In this document: one piece after another, positions 7,934 through 15,566 of the stretch
Layout of the letters: every line of letters begins with the position of its first letter
How positions within the stretch are numbered: the stretch's first letter is position 1
IMG/VR virus record: IMGVR_UViG_3300013286_000725
Location: 41,824-105,823 of that record
DNA: 64,000 nucleotides
Strand: one strand, 5' to 3'
From: a virus
Translations under genes and position numbers: made by a program
The notes under the pieces: generated by a model
Told to the model about the DNA's origin: nothing
What the model saw: the letters and a program-made list of their open reading frames with translations, nothing else
Databases searched by the model: none

Positions 7934-8294
7934 TTTAGAAAAGGCATTAGATGAAAAACAAGCACCTTGGACAGAAATTGAATACCGAACAAAAGAATTC
8001 TGGATCTTCAGAGATGCATATCCAGTTACCCAAGGGCATCTGTTATTTGTGCCTACCAATCTGCAAAGTAACAATCTCTGGGAGTGCTATAAAGCAGCCT
8101 ACAAGTTTGGCTACGAAGGCGTTGCATCGGAAAAGTGGGATGCTTTTAACATCGGACAAAATGTTGGCGAGGCTGCTGGACAAACAGTGATATACCCCCA
8201 TGTGCATATGATACCTCGAAGAAACGGTGATATGACCGATCCCAGCGGTGGTGTTAGACATGTTATTCCAGAGAAAGGAAACTACAAAAAATGA
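7923..8294 (+). CDS. HIT-family nucleotide hydrolase/transferase-like protein
   Basis: 123 residues of the histidine triad family, which act on nucleoside phosphoramidates or dinucleotides. FRDAYPVTQGHLLFVP near residue 30 is the usual HIT core, followed by NVGEAAGQTV and then YPHVHMIPR near 90. The family motif is HxHxH-like; here the first histidine is replaced by tyrosine while the catalytic pair HVH is kept, so activity is possible but may be altered. It overlaps the phosphoribosyltransferase gene by 11 bases and the DUF465 gene by four. Confidence 0.8.
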   Translation: MTTDLEKALDEKQAPWTEIEYRTKEFWIFRDAYPVTQGHLLFVPTNLQSNNLWECYKAAYKFGYEGVASEKWDAFNIGQNVGEAAGQTVIYPHVHMIPRRNGDMTDPSGGVRHVIPEKGNYKK

Positions 8295-8467
8295 CATACG
8301 AAAATAGAGTTAAACATCTTGAAGAAGCTCATCATAGTCTTGATAAAAAGATCCGCGGAATAGAATCTACCGGAGTATTTGATGACGAACAACTACACGA
8401 ATTGAAAAAACAAAAATTGATACTTAAAGATCAAATTGAAGAATTGAAAAAGAAGCAACACGAATAA
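8291..8467 (+). CDS. DUF465 (YdcH-like) small coiled-coil protein
   Basis: A 58-residue gene. It fits DUF465: VKHLEEAHHSLDKKI, then a DDEQLHELKKQK segment and LILKDQIEELKKK, that is, two charged helices joined by a short acidic turn and likely forming a hairpin. The family's molecular role is unknown. The ATG overlaps the HIT stop (ATGA). It is the last gene before a new sigma70 promoter. Confidence 0.75.
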   Translation: MTYENRVKHLEEAHHSLDKKIRGIESTGVFDDEQLHELKKQKLILKDQIEELKKKQHE

Positions 8468-8482
8468 AATATTCAATTGTGG

Positions 8483-8511
8483 TTGCAAAAATCTAAATAA
8501 TACTGTATAAT
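8483..8511 (+). promoter_or_regulatory. sigma70-type promoter for folE
   Basis: TTGCAA (8483-8488) and TATAAT (8506-8511) with a 17-bp spacer. The -10 box matches consensus and the -35 box matches four of six bases. The spacer also contains CTAAATAATA, which resembles this phage's late element, so mixed control is possible. Confidence 0.65.
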
Positions 8512-8551
8512 AACAAAAAGTCATCCACGACACTAACTCGGAGAACAACAA

Positions 8552-9376
8552 TTGACAAGAGAATTTACACCAGATCCAGTGTTCCATTCAGATACTGACA
8601 ATAAATTTGTAGCAGACGAATACACGCCGTTAGGCAAAGAAGTCTATATTAAAGCAGGCGAAGATATGGGTGACAAAGGCTATCAAGAAGGGTATATGGG
8701 CGATAACATTCGCTTCAAGATGAAACGCGAAGGCAAGCGTTTTTGGGCTGGAGACAATATCAGCGAATATCTTAGCGGATTCGATAAAGAAATACTAATC
8801 AATGAAGCTGCACTGGCATTCGAAACAGTGTTAGATAGATTGCTGATTGACCGCGAAACAGATCCCAACAGCAAAGGTACAGCTCGCCGATTAGCCAAAA
8901 TGTATTTCAACGAAGTAATGGCAGGAAGATATGAACCGGCACCAGATGCAACAGCGTTCCCAAATGATTCGGCAGACCGATATGAAGGTATGCTGGTGGT
9001 TAGAAGCGAGCTACGAAGTATGTGCAGTCATCATCACCAACCTGTCACTGGTGTGGCTTATATTGGTATTATTGCTGCCGATAAACTTATTGGTTTATCT
9101 AAGTATACCCGTATCGCACAGTGGTGTGCAAGAAGAGGTACTCTCCAGGAGGAACTTTGTAATGACATTGCTAGGGAAATCCAAAAAGCAACTGGAGCAG
9201 AAAACTTAGGCGTATACATTCAAGCCACACATGGATGTTGTGAGAATCGTGGCATTATGGCACACTCTAGTTTGACACAAACTACAGTGTTAAAAGGTGC
9301 GTTTAAAGACGACATGGGCACTAAGAAAGAGTTTATGGATAATATTAAAATGCAACAGGAGTTTGCCCCACGATGA
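8552..9376 (+). CDS. folE: GTP cyclohydrolase I
   Basis: Converts GTP to dihydroneopterin triphosphate, the first step towards 7-deazaguanine (and folate). The catalytic half is clear: SMCSHHHQPVTG near residue 153 holds the zinc Cys and His, GLSKYTRIAQW follows, and ATHGCCENRG near 226 has the second zinc cysteine and RG motif. TTG at 8552 is the only reasonable start: a CGGAG ribosome site lies about eight bases upstream and the first in-frame ATG is about 38 codons in. At 274 residues it is longer than E. coli FolE (222), mainly at the N-terminus. It has its own promoter. Confidence 0.9.
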   Translation: MTREFTPDPVFHSDTDNKFVADEYTPLGKEVYIKAGEDMGDKGYQEGYMGDNIRFKMKREGKRFWAGDNISEYLSGFDKEILINEAALAFETVLDRLLIDRETDPNSKGTARRLAKMYFNEVMAGRYEPAPDATAFPNDSADRYEGMLVVRSELRSMCSHHHQPVTGVAYIGIIAADKLIGLSKYTRIAQWCARRGTLQEELCNDIAREIQKATGAENLGVYIQATHGCCENRGIMAHSSLTQTTVLKGAFKDDMGTKKEFMDNIKMQQEFAPR

Positions 9377-9486
9377 GATATATTACTAACAAATTTGACA
9401 GTATTCGTTTGCCGGTTGAGTCCGGTTTATTAGAATGGTTGCAGGCGCAATATCCTGCATCAAAATATTATATTAAGGAGAACTAA
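9373..9486 (+). CDS. 37-residue ORF between folE and the Bax-inhibitor gene
   Basis: ATG overlaps the folE stop (ATGA) and the frame closes one base before the next gene. The peptide (MRYITNKFDSIRLPVESG...) has no motif I recognise. Coupling to folE suggests it is translated. It also holds the AAGGAG ribosome site for the following gene (9475-9480), so it may instead be mere linker. Confidence 0.45.
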   Translation: MRYITNKFDSIRLPVESGLLEWLQAQYPASKYYIKEN

Positions 9487-9487
9487 A

Positions 9488-10183
9488 ATGTTTGGCGCAA
9501 ATTATATGAATAGCGGTATTTTAAGTTACCGTAGTGCTAGTGAGATTAATGAAGCAATGGGCCGTGTCTACGGTCACATGAGCCTAGCAGTTATTGTATC
9601 AATGTTAGTGAGTTATTTTGTGGGCACAAGTCCAGAGCTACTACAGTTCTTTTTTACAGGCGTTTTAAAGTGGATTGTGATTTTTGCTCCACTTGCGGCA
9701 ATTTTTGGCATCAGCTATGTGCTAGGCAACGATCCGAGTAAACCAGTGGCCCGGTTATGCCTGCATGGTTTTGCGGCCTTGATGGGTTTGAGCTTTGCCA
9801 CAATCTTTGCCATATTCACCATGGGGTCAATTGTGTCAGCATTTATGGGTGCGGCTATCTTGTTTGCGGTAATGAGTGGCTATGGCTACTTTACCAAACA
9901 GAGTCTTGACAGCCTTGGCAAGTTTATGTTTGTTGGTTTAATTGCAATTGTTATTGCCAGTATCGCTAATATTTTTATCGGCTCAACTGTAATGCAAATG
10001 GTTATCAGTGCATTAGCGATTATCATCTTCCTAGGTCTAACGGCATACGATACACAAAAGATCCGCGAAGAACTTAGCGTAGGAACAAGCCCTGCGGTAG
10101 AAGTTCGGGGTGCATTAACTCTATATATGGACTTTATCAACTTGTTTATCAACTTATTACAACTGTTCGGAGATAGAAAATAA
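9488..10183 (+). CDS. Bax inhibitor-1/YccA-family membrane protein
   Basis: 231 residues with about seven hydrophobic spans and the family signature GLTAYDTQKI near residue 182, followed by the terminal LYMDFINLFINLLQLFG. Bacterial members (YccA, YbhL) sit in the inner membrane; some modulate the FtsH protease or act as calcium leak channels. Strong AAGGAG ribosome site. In this phage it might protect phage proteins from FtsH or alter host membrane physiology; both are inference. It lies between folE and queE but has no obvious link to base modification. Confidence 0.88.
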   Translation: MFGANYMNSGILSYRSASEINEAMGRVYGHMSLAVIVSMLVSYFVGTSPELLQFFFTGVLKWIVIFAPLAAIFGISYVLGNDPSKPVARLCLHGFAALMGLSFATIFAIFTMGSIVSAFMGAAILFAVMSGYGYFTKQSLDSLGKFMFVGLIAIVIASIANIFIGSTVMQMVISALAIIIFLGLTAYDTQKIREELSVGTSPAVEVRGALTLYMDFINLFINLLQLFGDRK

Positions 10184-10185
10184 TC

Positions 10186-10404
10186 ATGACCACTGCCAAA
10201 GAGATGACTGATAATTTGATTTACCGTGCAAAGAACATACAAGAGTTTGTGGTCAACCGATCGATGCCAGATATCCCAACAGGGCTAGTCAAATTCAGTT
10301 TTCAACACACAGCTGGTGAAAAGTATGCTCGTATTTTTGTTCCAGCATTGACTCAAGAAGAGGCGGAATCAATGGTTGACCAATGGTTCCGGGAGAATGT
10401 ATAA
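10186..10404 (+). CDS. small conserved hypothetical protein
   Basis: 72 residues, soluble, with a beta-rich middle (GLVKFSFQHTAGEKYARIFV) and a short C-terminal helix rich in Glu. I do not recognise it. It begins two bases after the membrane protein gene and is followed directly by the next small gene. Confidence 0.6.
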   Translation: MTTAKEMTDNLIYRAKNIQEFVVNRSMPDIPTGLVKFSFQHTAGEKYARIFVPALTQEEAESMVDQWFRENV

Positions 10405-10405
10405 T

Positions 10406-10696
10406 ATGAAATGGTTTAAAAAACTAGTTGCCGGTTGGGCAAGAGAAGGTAGAAATTATGAAGAAGATTGCGTACAGTCTAACAGATTGATCAGTACTGC
10501 TGAATGTGCCTCAATCAATGATGACCCTGTACTAAACTTTAAAGTCTACTCAGCAGTGGGTGGCAAGGTTGTAGAGTTTAAACGCTATGATCGCAAAAGT
10601 GATCGAAGCGATTCGACTACCTACATTATTACTAATGATCAAGACTTCGGTGATCGAATTGCTAAGATTGCAACAATGGAACAAATTAAATTATGA
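10406..10696 (+). CDS. small conserved hypothetical protein
   Basis: 96 residues. Start taken at ATG 10406, eleven bases after GGGAG, rather than the longer frame from 10376 that would overlap the previous gene. A basic N-terminus (MKWFKKLVAGW) is followed by an acidic, mixed segment and YIITNDQDFGDRIAKIATM near the end. No motif assigned. Overlaps queE by four bases. Confidence 0.6.
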   Translation: MKWFKKLVAGWAREGRNYEEDCVQSNRLISTAECASINDDPVLNFKVYSAVGGKVVEFKRYDRKSDRSDSTTYIITNDQDFGDRIAKIATMEQIKL

Positions 10697-11559
10697 GTAA
10701 GATTAAGATAGCAGAATTATTTTATAGTATACAAGGCGAAGGACGCTACATGGGAGTGCCCAGTGTGTTCCTTAGAACTTTCGGCTGTAATTTCCGCTGT
10801 GCAGGTTTCGGCATGAGTCGAGGCATGTTTAGCGAGGAAGCTGATGAGATTGCCAGTGTTGCTCATATGTTTGAAAAATACGAAAACTTGCCACTAGTCA
10901 GCACAGGCTGTGACAGCTATGCCAGCTGGCATCCCAGTTTTAAAGAACTAAGTCCAATGCTCACTAGTGACGCTATTGCAGATCGTATCTGCGAAATTAT
11001 TCCACACAACGAATGGCGTGATGAACATCTTGTTATTACAGGTGGCGAACCCTTGTTGGGTTGGCAACGGGCATATCCAGACTTGTTGAGTCATCCTAAA
11101 ATGCAAGGTCTTAAAGAAATTACATTTGAAACTAACGGTACTCAAAAACTAACTTCAGAGTTTAAAACATATCTGGCAAATTGGATTGACGGAGATGCTA
11201 ATGGGCATTTACGAAATGGCAACAGTCTCACATTCAGTGTAAGTGCCAAACTTCCAGCAAGTGGAGAAAAGTGGGAGGATGCTATTTGTCCGGAAATTGT
11301 TTGTGAATATGAACAAGTTGGTACAGCATATTTAAAGTTTGTTGTAGCAACAGAGCAGGACATTGCTGATGCCGAATGTGCAGCAGGCGCTTATCGTGCG
11401 GCAGGATTTACTGGACACATTTATCTAATGCCAGTAGGCGGTGTGGAAAGTGTTTATACCTTAAATGCAAAGAATGTAGCTCTAGCGGCAATGAAGCGTG
11501 GCTGGAGATATAGTGATAGACTACAAGTGCCACTATTTAAAAATGAGTGGGGTACTTGA
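10693..11559 (+). CDS. queE: 7-carboxy-7-deazaguanine synthase-like radical SAM enzyme
   Basis: QueE makes CDG, the first compound with the 7-deazaguanine ring, from 6-carboxytetrahydropterin. The N-terminus IAELFYSIQGEGRYMG is diagnostic. The cluster cysteines are C32 and C36 (GCNFRC) and, after a 36-residue insertion, C73 (GCDSYASW), replacing the usual compact motif. TGGEPLL near residue 117 is the SAM-binding GGE motif. 288 residues against about 220 in bacteria. The insertion looks like a phage subfamily trait. It overlaps both neighbours and works with FolE, the QueD-like protein and DpdA. Confidence 0.85.
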   Translation: MSKIKIAELFYSIQGEGRYMGVPSVFLRTFGCNFRCAGFGMSRGMFSEEADEIASVAHMFEKYENLPLVSTGCDSYASWHPSFKELSPMLTSDAIADRICEIIPHNEWRDEHLVITGGEPLLGWQRAYPDLLSHPKMQGLKEITFETNGTQKLTSEFKTYLANWIDGDANGHLRNGNSLTFSVSAKLPASGEKWEDAICPEIVCEYEQVGTAYLKFVVATEQDIADAECAAGAYRAAGFTGHIYLMPVGGVESVYTLNAKNVALAAMKRGWRYSDRLQVPLFKNEWGT

Positions 11560-11969
11560 TGAAACAAATAATTAAAAAACTATTTGGCATTGACAAAATT
11601 GAAAAAGAAAAAGAACAAGTCATTGCCAGATTAGAAGAAGCCAAACAGGCAGAAACAACTGCCAAAATGACTCCAAAGGAACTGGCCACCGCCAAAGGTG
11701 AGCCGTGGGTAGCAGTTCTTGATACGCATGTTAACAAAGAGAATGTTAGAAATGGCTTTTTTGAACTTGACTGGAATGACCTATTTGTAGTACAATTGAA
11801 GCAAGCAGGATATGGATTTGATGGTGATCCAGACGAAGAGATTGTGGATCGTTGGTTCAGAGACCTCGCCCGTAATATGCTTACCGAAGAAGGGCTTGAT
11901 CCTACTAGACGAGGAGCAGGTTTTATTAATGTAATTCCAATTGACAAAAACAAAAGCGAAGTTTCATGA
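11559..11969 (+). CDS. conserved phage hypothetical protein
   Basis: 136 residues. ATG 11559 overlaps the queE stop (TGATG) and is preferred over GTG 11547. Residues 8-35 are a charged helix rich in Lys and Glu; then comes a conserved-looking block (EPWVAVLDTHVNKENVRNG, FELDWNDLFV) and an acidic DPDEEIVDRWFRDLARNM helix. No catalytic motif. The style is typical of small T4-like phage proteins of unknown role. Confidence 0.65.
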   Translation: MKQIIKKLFGIDKIEKEKEQVIARLEEAKQAETTAKMTPKELATAKGEPWVAVLDTHVNKENVRNGFFELDWNDLFVVQLKQAGYGFDGDPDEEIVDRWFRDLARNMLTEEGLDPTRRGAGFINVIPIDKNKSEVS

Positions 11970-12952
11970 CATATATTTTAGTTGATACTGCTAATACATT
12001 TTTTCGTGCTCGACATGTTATTCGCGGTGACGCGGATATTAAATTAGGCATGGCCTTGCATATTACCTTTAACAGTATCAAGAAAGCATGGCAAGACTTT
12101 GATGGTCGCCATGTGGTGTTTTGTCTCGAGGGGCGTAGCTGGCGTAAGGATTTCTATGCTCCGTACAAACGCAATCGACAAGAAACTCGTGCGGCTATGA
12201 GTGCCAAAGAACAAGAAGAAGACAAATTGTTTTGGGAAACATTTGATAAATTTAAAGAGTTTATCTCTGATAAATCTAACTGCACAGTACTACAAAATCC
12301 TCGACTAGAAGCAGATGATTTGATTGCTGGCTTTGTTCAAAGTCATCCCGATGACGATCATGTGATTATTTCGACAGACGGAGATTTTGCACAATTGATT
12401 GCTCCAAATGTTCGACAGTACAACGGTGTAGCAGATACTACACTTACACACGAAGGCTTGTTTGACAAGAAAGGCAAAAGTGTAATTGACAAGAAAACTA
12501 AAGAGCCAGTTAAAGCACAAGACCCAGAATGGATGCTGTTCGAAAAATGTATGCGTGGCGATACCAGTGACAATGTGTTCTCGGCCTATCCAGGTGTGCG
12601 TACCAAAGGTACAAAAAACAAAGTTGGTCTTACCGAAGCGTTTGAGGATCGTAAGAGCAAAGGCTATGCGTGGAACAATCTCATGCTGCAGAGATGGGTT
12701 GATCACAATAAAGTAGAACACCGCGTTATGGACGACTATGCTCGAAATATCACACTGTGTGATTTGACTGCACAACCTGCTGATATTAGAGAAATAATTA
12801 ACACTACTATTGCTACAGAATTAGCAAAAGAAAAGAATGTCACTCAAGTTGGCATTAGACTGTTGAAATTTTGTCAACTTTACGATATGAAAAAGATCAT
12901 GGATACTATCCAATTGTATGCAGAACCATTCCAAGCGAGATACCATAAATGA
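11966..12952 (+). CDS. rnh: RNase H / 5'-3' exonuclease (T4 rnh-like)
   Basis: 328 residues, close to T4 RNase H (305). A FEN-type nuclease that removes RNA primers from lagging-strand fragments. Metal-binding acidic residues are visible in ILVDTANTFFRAR (N-terminus), LEADDLIAG near 113, ISTDGDFAQL near 132 and GDTSDNV near 196, where helix-hairpin-helix DNA binding begins. Overlaps both neighbours by four bases. Works with the polymerase and clamp upstream. Confidence 0.88.
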   Translation: MTYILVDTANTFFRARHVIRGDADIKLGMALHITFNSIKKAWQDFDGRHVVFCLEGRSWRKDFYAPYKRNRQETRAAMSAKEQEEDKLFWETFDKFKEFISDKSNCTVLQNPRLEADDLIAGFVQSHPDDDHVIISTDGDFAQLIAPNVRQYNGVADTTLTHEGLFDKKGKSVIDKKTKEPVKAQDPEWMLFEKCMRGDTSDNVFSAYPGVRTKGTKNKVGLTEAFEDRKSKGYAWNNLMLQRWVDHNKVEHRVMDDYARNITLCDLTAQPADIREIINTTIATELAKEKNVTQVGIRLLKFCQLYDMKKIMDTIQLYAEPFQARYHK

Positions 12953-13425
12953 ATTTAAAAGCTAAACCCATTGTCGACGGCAAATTCTGGATCGTTGAAA
13001 ACGACGGAGAAAGAGTTGCCACGCTACATAAAAAAGAAAACAACAAGTTTATGTTAAGCAGTAAAGAAGGCGAAGCATATTTTAACAAAAAAGATGACTT
13101 GGTTAAACAATTTGGTATTGACTTTTTCCAAGTCAGTTCAAAAACCAAAGTATCAGATATTGAAGATCGTGATGTCTACGGCTTCCCTACCAGTTGTAAA
13201 CCCTACAATCCCTTGTACAATGTACAGAGAAAACTTCCCCTGTTTACCAAAAGCAATGCCAGTAAAAGTCTCTATTGCGCTGGATACTATACTGTTAAAT
13301 TTGACAAGGGTTGGGTCAAAAGTTTCTGTCCTAAACTGATCACTGTTGAGAGATATCCATATAAAGGCCCTTTTAAAAGCGACCTAGAAATGAAACAGGT
13401 GTTGTCTAATGCAAAATCCAATTAA
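12949..13425 (+). CDS. conserved phage hypothetical protein
   Basis: 158 residues beginning with a beta-rich domain (KPIVDGKFWIVENDGERVAT) followed by a region with three cysteines (TSCKPYN, YCAGYYT, SFCPKL) that might bind metal, though spacing does not match a standard zinc finger. No enzyme motif recognised. Coupled to rnh by ATGA overlap and overlapping the next gene by 17 bases. Confidence 0.65.
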   Translation: MNLKAKPIVDGKFWIVENDGERVATLHKKENNKFMLSSKEGEAYFNKKDDLVKQFGIDFFQVSSKTKVSDIEDRDVYGFPTSCKPYNPLYNVQRKLPLFTKSNASKSLYCAGYYTVKFDKGWVKSFCPKLITVERYPYKGPFKSDLEMKQVLSNAKSN

Positions 13426-13651
13426 TACTGTACCCATTCAGCAGTTTATACAGCAGGTAAAGGCCGCTGATCTAAGTCAACAACGAGAAATTAAACTGGA
13501 CATTAAAACTGCCAAACTGCTGGCACTTACTCTAGGCGAAATTTCAGCAAAACTGTTGGAAGATTACGATATCATACTGCGCAAATTAGAACAAAATGCA
13601 GGCGGAACTGTGTCTGTGCAAATGGACGGTGGTGGGTTTTTGAACAATTAA
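13409..13651 (+). CDS. small conserved hypothetical protein
   Basis: 80 residues, mostly helical (PIQQFIQQVKAADLSQQREI, LLALTLGEISAKLLEDYDII), ending in a glycine-rich tail. No recognised motif. Ends just before a late-promoter/hairpin element. Confidence 0.6.
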   Translation: MQNPINTVPIQQFIQQVKAADLSQQREIKLDIKTAKLLALTLGEISAKLLEDYDIILRKLEQNAGGTVSVQMDGGGFLNN

Positions 13652-13653
13652 GT

Positions 13654-13686
13654 GATAAATATATGCGTAGTTAACAGGACGCATAT
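13654..13686 (+). promoter_or_regulatory. late-type promoter embedded in a start-site hairpin
   Basis: GATAAATA (13654-13661) resembles the T4 late element. ATATGCGT (13661-13668) and ACGCATAT (13679-13686) form a perfect 8-bp stem with a 10-nt loop that holds the AGGA ribosome site, and ATG 13688 follows directly. A transcript started from the promoter would lose most of the left arm, whereas read-through RNA would fold and hide the start. Confidence 0.5.
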
Positions 13687-13687
13687 C

Positions 13688-13972
13688 ATGTCAAGACCAA
13701 AACCAAAAGTTTTATTAGAGCATATTAATAAAAAAACCTATAAGAGCGAGCAGATACTCGAGGCTGAAGCTATTTGGGCAGTGTTCTATAAAAATTTGCC
13801 TTTCAACTTGAAAAGTGCAAACAGTCTTACCAGCTACCCGGGTCCTAAATACAAGAAAACTAGTTTTTCAAATCCAGGACATGCGATCAACCTAGCTAAA
13901 AAGTTAAACACAATGTTCAATTGTGCAGACTTCCAGGTGGTCACATTGACTTCCGGTGCAGTATTGAAATGA
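13688..13972 (+). CDS. small basic conserved phage protein
   Basis: 94 residues from ATG 13688; GTG 13652 would add 12 residues but lies before the promoter/hairpin element. Basic N-terminus (MSRPKPKVLLEHINKKTYKS), aromatic WAVFYKNLPFNLKS near residue 32, then a helical end. No recognised motif. The stop overlaps the next start (ATGA). Confidence 0.6.
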   Translation: MSRPKPKVLLEHINKKTYKSEQILEAEAIWAVFYKNLPFNLKSANSLTSYPGPKYKKTSFSNPGHAINLAKKLNTMFNCADFQVVTLTSGAVLK

Positions 13973-14367
13973 TTTCAAAAGAAACATACACTAAAATATT
14001 TCTTGAACAAAAACAAAGAAGTACAGACAGTGCCAATGTAAAATTACATCTATTCAAATGGTGGCAAAGCCACAGATCAAAGGACAGTGGTGGTCTACGC
14101 CTTAGTGACGAAGGCTACACTTATTTGGTAAATGATTTGGAACTTAAAGAATACGAAATCCCATTTACCGAGCCAATTGATCTAAGTCCTCAAACAATCA
14201 TCTTTTTTGATCGCACAATGGACAGTCCATATTATTTGACTAACCAAAGTATTACCGTATTTTCGGAGAAAAAGCATTTTGAGCTTTGCTTGTTTTCGGA
14301 CGATATCCGTAGATACGGACTGGTCAAAGCAATAAACAAACAAAACAACGAAGCTCAAACGGACTAA
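13969..14367 (+). CDS. conserved phage hypothetical protein
   Basis: 132 residues from ATG 13969, which overlaps the previous stop. Pattern: a helical, basic N-terminal part (YTKIFLEQKQR, FKWWQSHRSKDSGG) then alternating strands ending in an acidic tail. It resembles small conserved proteins of T4-like phages, but I cannot name its function. The previous gene's upstream late-type element probably covers both genes. Confidence 0.6.
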   Translation: MISKETYTKIFLEQKQRSTDSANVKLHLFKWWQSHRSKDSGGLRLSDEGYTYLVNDLELKEYEIPFTEPIDLSPQTIIFFDRTMDSPYYLTNQSITVFSEKKHFELCLFSDDIRRYGLVKAINKQNNEAQTD

Positions 14368-14383
14368 AAAAGTTAAAAACCTG

Positions 14384-14412
14384 TTGACGAGGTAGCTGTT
14401 AGGCAGTATAAT
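14384..14412 (+). promoter_or_regulatory. sigma70-type promoter for the MoxR ATPase gene
   Basis: TTGACG (14384-14389) and TATAAT (14407-14412) with a 17-bp spacer; 11 of 12 box positions match consensus. AGGAG at 14450-14454 and ATG 14460 follow after a leader of about 40 nt. Confidence 0.75.
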
Positions 14413-14459
14413 AGAACATAGACAGTTAATTCTTAACGCTTTTTTAACCAGGAGTAAAT

Positions 14460-15551
14460 ATGAGCGAGATCGTAAGTCGTACAGTAGGTCCCAAAAGTGC
14501 CAAAAAATCACTTCGCCGGGCGTTTAAAGCTAATCGTCCAGTGTTCCTTTGGGGCCCTCCTGGAATTGGCAAGTCTGATATTGTTAAGCAAATGGGTGTA
14601 GAGCTTGATGCTCATGTGATTGATATCCGTTTGAGCTTGTGGGAGCCCACCGATATCAAAGGTATTCCCTACTTTGACAGCAATGTCAAAGCAATGGTTT
14701 GGGCTCCTCCTATTGAGTTGCCAGATGCTGCATTGGCCGCTAAACACAAAAAAATCATCCTGTTTATGGATGAAATGAACAGTGCGGCTCCTAGTGTGCA
14801 GGCCGCGGCTTATCAGTTGGTCTTGAATCGTCGTGTTGGTACTTACAAGTTGCCGGACAATGTGCTGATTGTTGCCGCAGGTAACCGTGAAACTGACAAG
14901 GGTGTAACTTATCGTATGCCTGCTCCGTTGGCAAACCGCTTTGTTCACTTGGAAATGACAGTTGATTGGGAAGACTACTTTGGTTGGGCTACTGACAACA
15001 AGATCCACAAGGATGTTGTAGGCTTTTTGACCTTCAGTAAAAAGGACTTATACGACTTTGATCCTAAGAGCTCAAGCCGTGCGTTTGCTACTCCACGCTC
15101 TTGGACCTTTGTTAGCGAACTCCTGTTTGATGACGATGAGGATACTGATACATTGACCGATTTGGTGTCGGGTGCGGTAGGTGAAGGTCTTGCTGTTAAG
15201 TTCATGGCACACCGTAAGATTGCCAGCAAGTTGCCGGATCCTACAGACATTTTGAATGGCAAAGTTAAGAAAATGGACACTAAAGAAATCAGTGCCATGT
15301 ACTCGCTGACTGTGTCATTGTGCTACGAATTGAAGGACTCCTCTGAAAAGAAGGCTAAAAATTGGAATGATCAAGTTAACAACTTCTTCCAATTCATGAT
15401 GGACAATTTTGATACAGAATTGGTTGTTATGGGCACTAAACTTGCTCTTACCCAATATCAATTGCCATTGGATCCAGACGAAATCAAATGTTTTGATGAC
15501 TTCCATGCCAAATATGGTAAGTATATTGCGGCGGCAACAGAAAAGCGTTAA
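14460..15551 (+). CDS. MoxR-type AAA+ ATPase
   Basis: 363 residues. Walker A GPPGIGKS near residue 31, Walker B FMDEMN near 101, an AAGNRE sensor-1-like segment near 139 and RMPAPLANRF (arginine finger/sensor region) near 152. MoxR ATPases act as chaperones that load metals or remodel partners, nearly always beside a von Willebrand A protein, and here one follows 70 bp downstream. The CobS subunit of cobaltochelatase is a relative, so annotation as CobS would be tempting, but no cobalamin pathway is seen. The substrate is unknown. Confidence 0.85.
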   Translation: MSEIVSRTVGPKSAKKSLRRAFKANRPVFLWGPPGIGKSDIVKQMGVELDAHVIDIRLSLWEPTDIKGIPYFDSNVKAMVWAPPIELPDAALAAKHKKIILFMDEMNSAAPSVQAAAYQLVLNRRVGTYKLPDNVLIVAAGNRETDKGVTYRMPAPLANRFVHLEMTVDWEDYFGWATDNKIHKDVVGFLTFSKKDLYDFDPKSSSRAFATPRSWTFVSELLFDDDEDTDTLTDLVSGAVGEGLAVKFMAHRKIASKLPDPTDILNGKVKKMDTKEISAMYSLTVSLCYELKDSSEKKAKNWNDQVNNFFQFMMDNFDTELVVMGTKLALTQYQLPLDPDEIKCFDDFHAKYGKYIAAATEKR

Positions 15552-15566
15552 GCTAACCAAAACCAA

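Noticed and set aside
11537-11953. 138-codon minus-strand ORF opposite the 136-residue conserved gene
   Set aside because: It is a shadow of the plus-strand coding frame, with no ribosome site or operon context and a composition typical of antisense reading.
12305-12775. 156-codon minus-strand ORF inside the RNase H gene
   Set aside because: Antisense shadow; the plus-strand frame carries the nuclease motifs.
14508-15008. 166-codon minus-strand ORF inside the MoxR gene
   Set aside because: Antisense shadow of a gene with intact Walker motifs.
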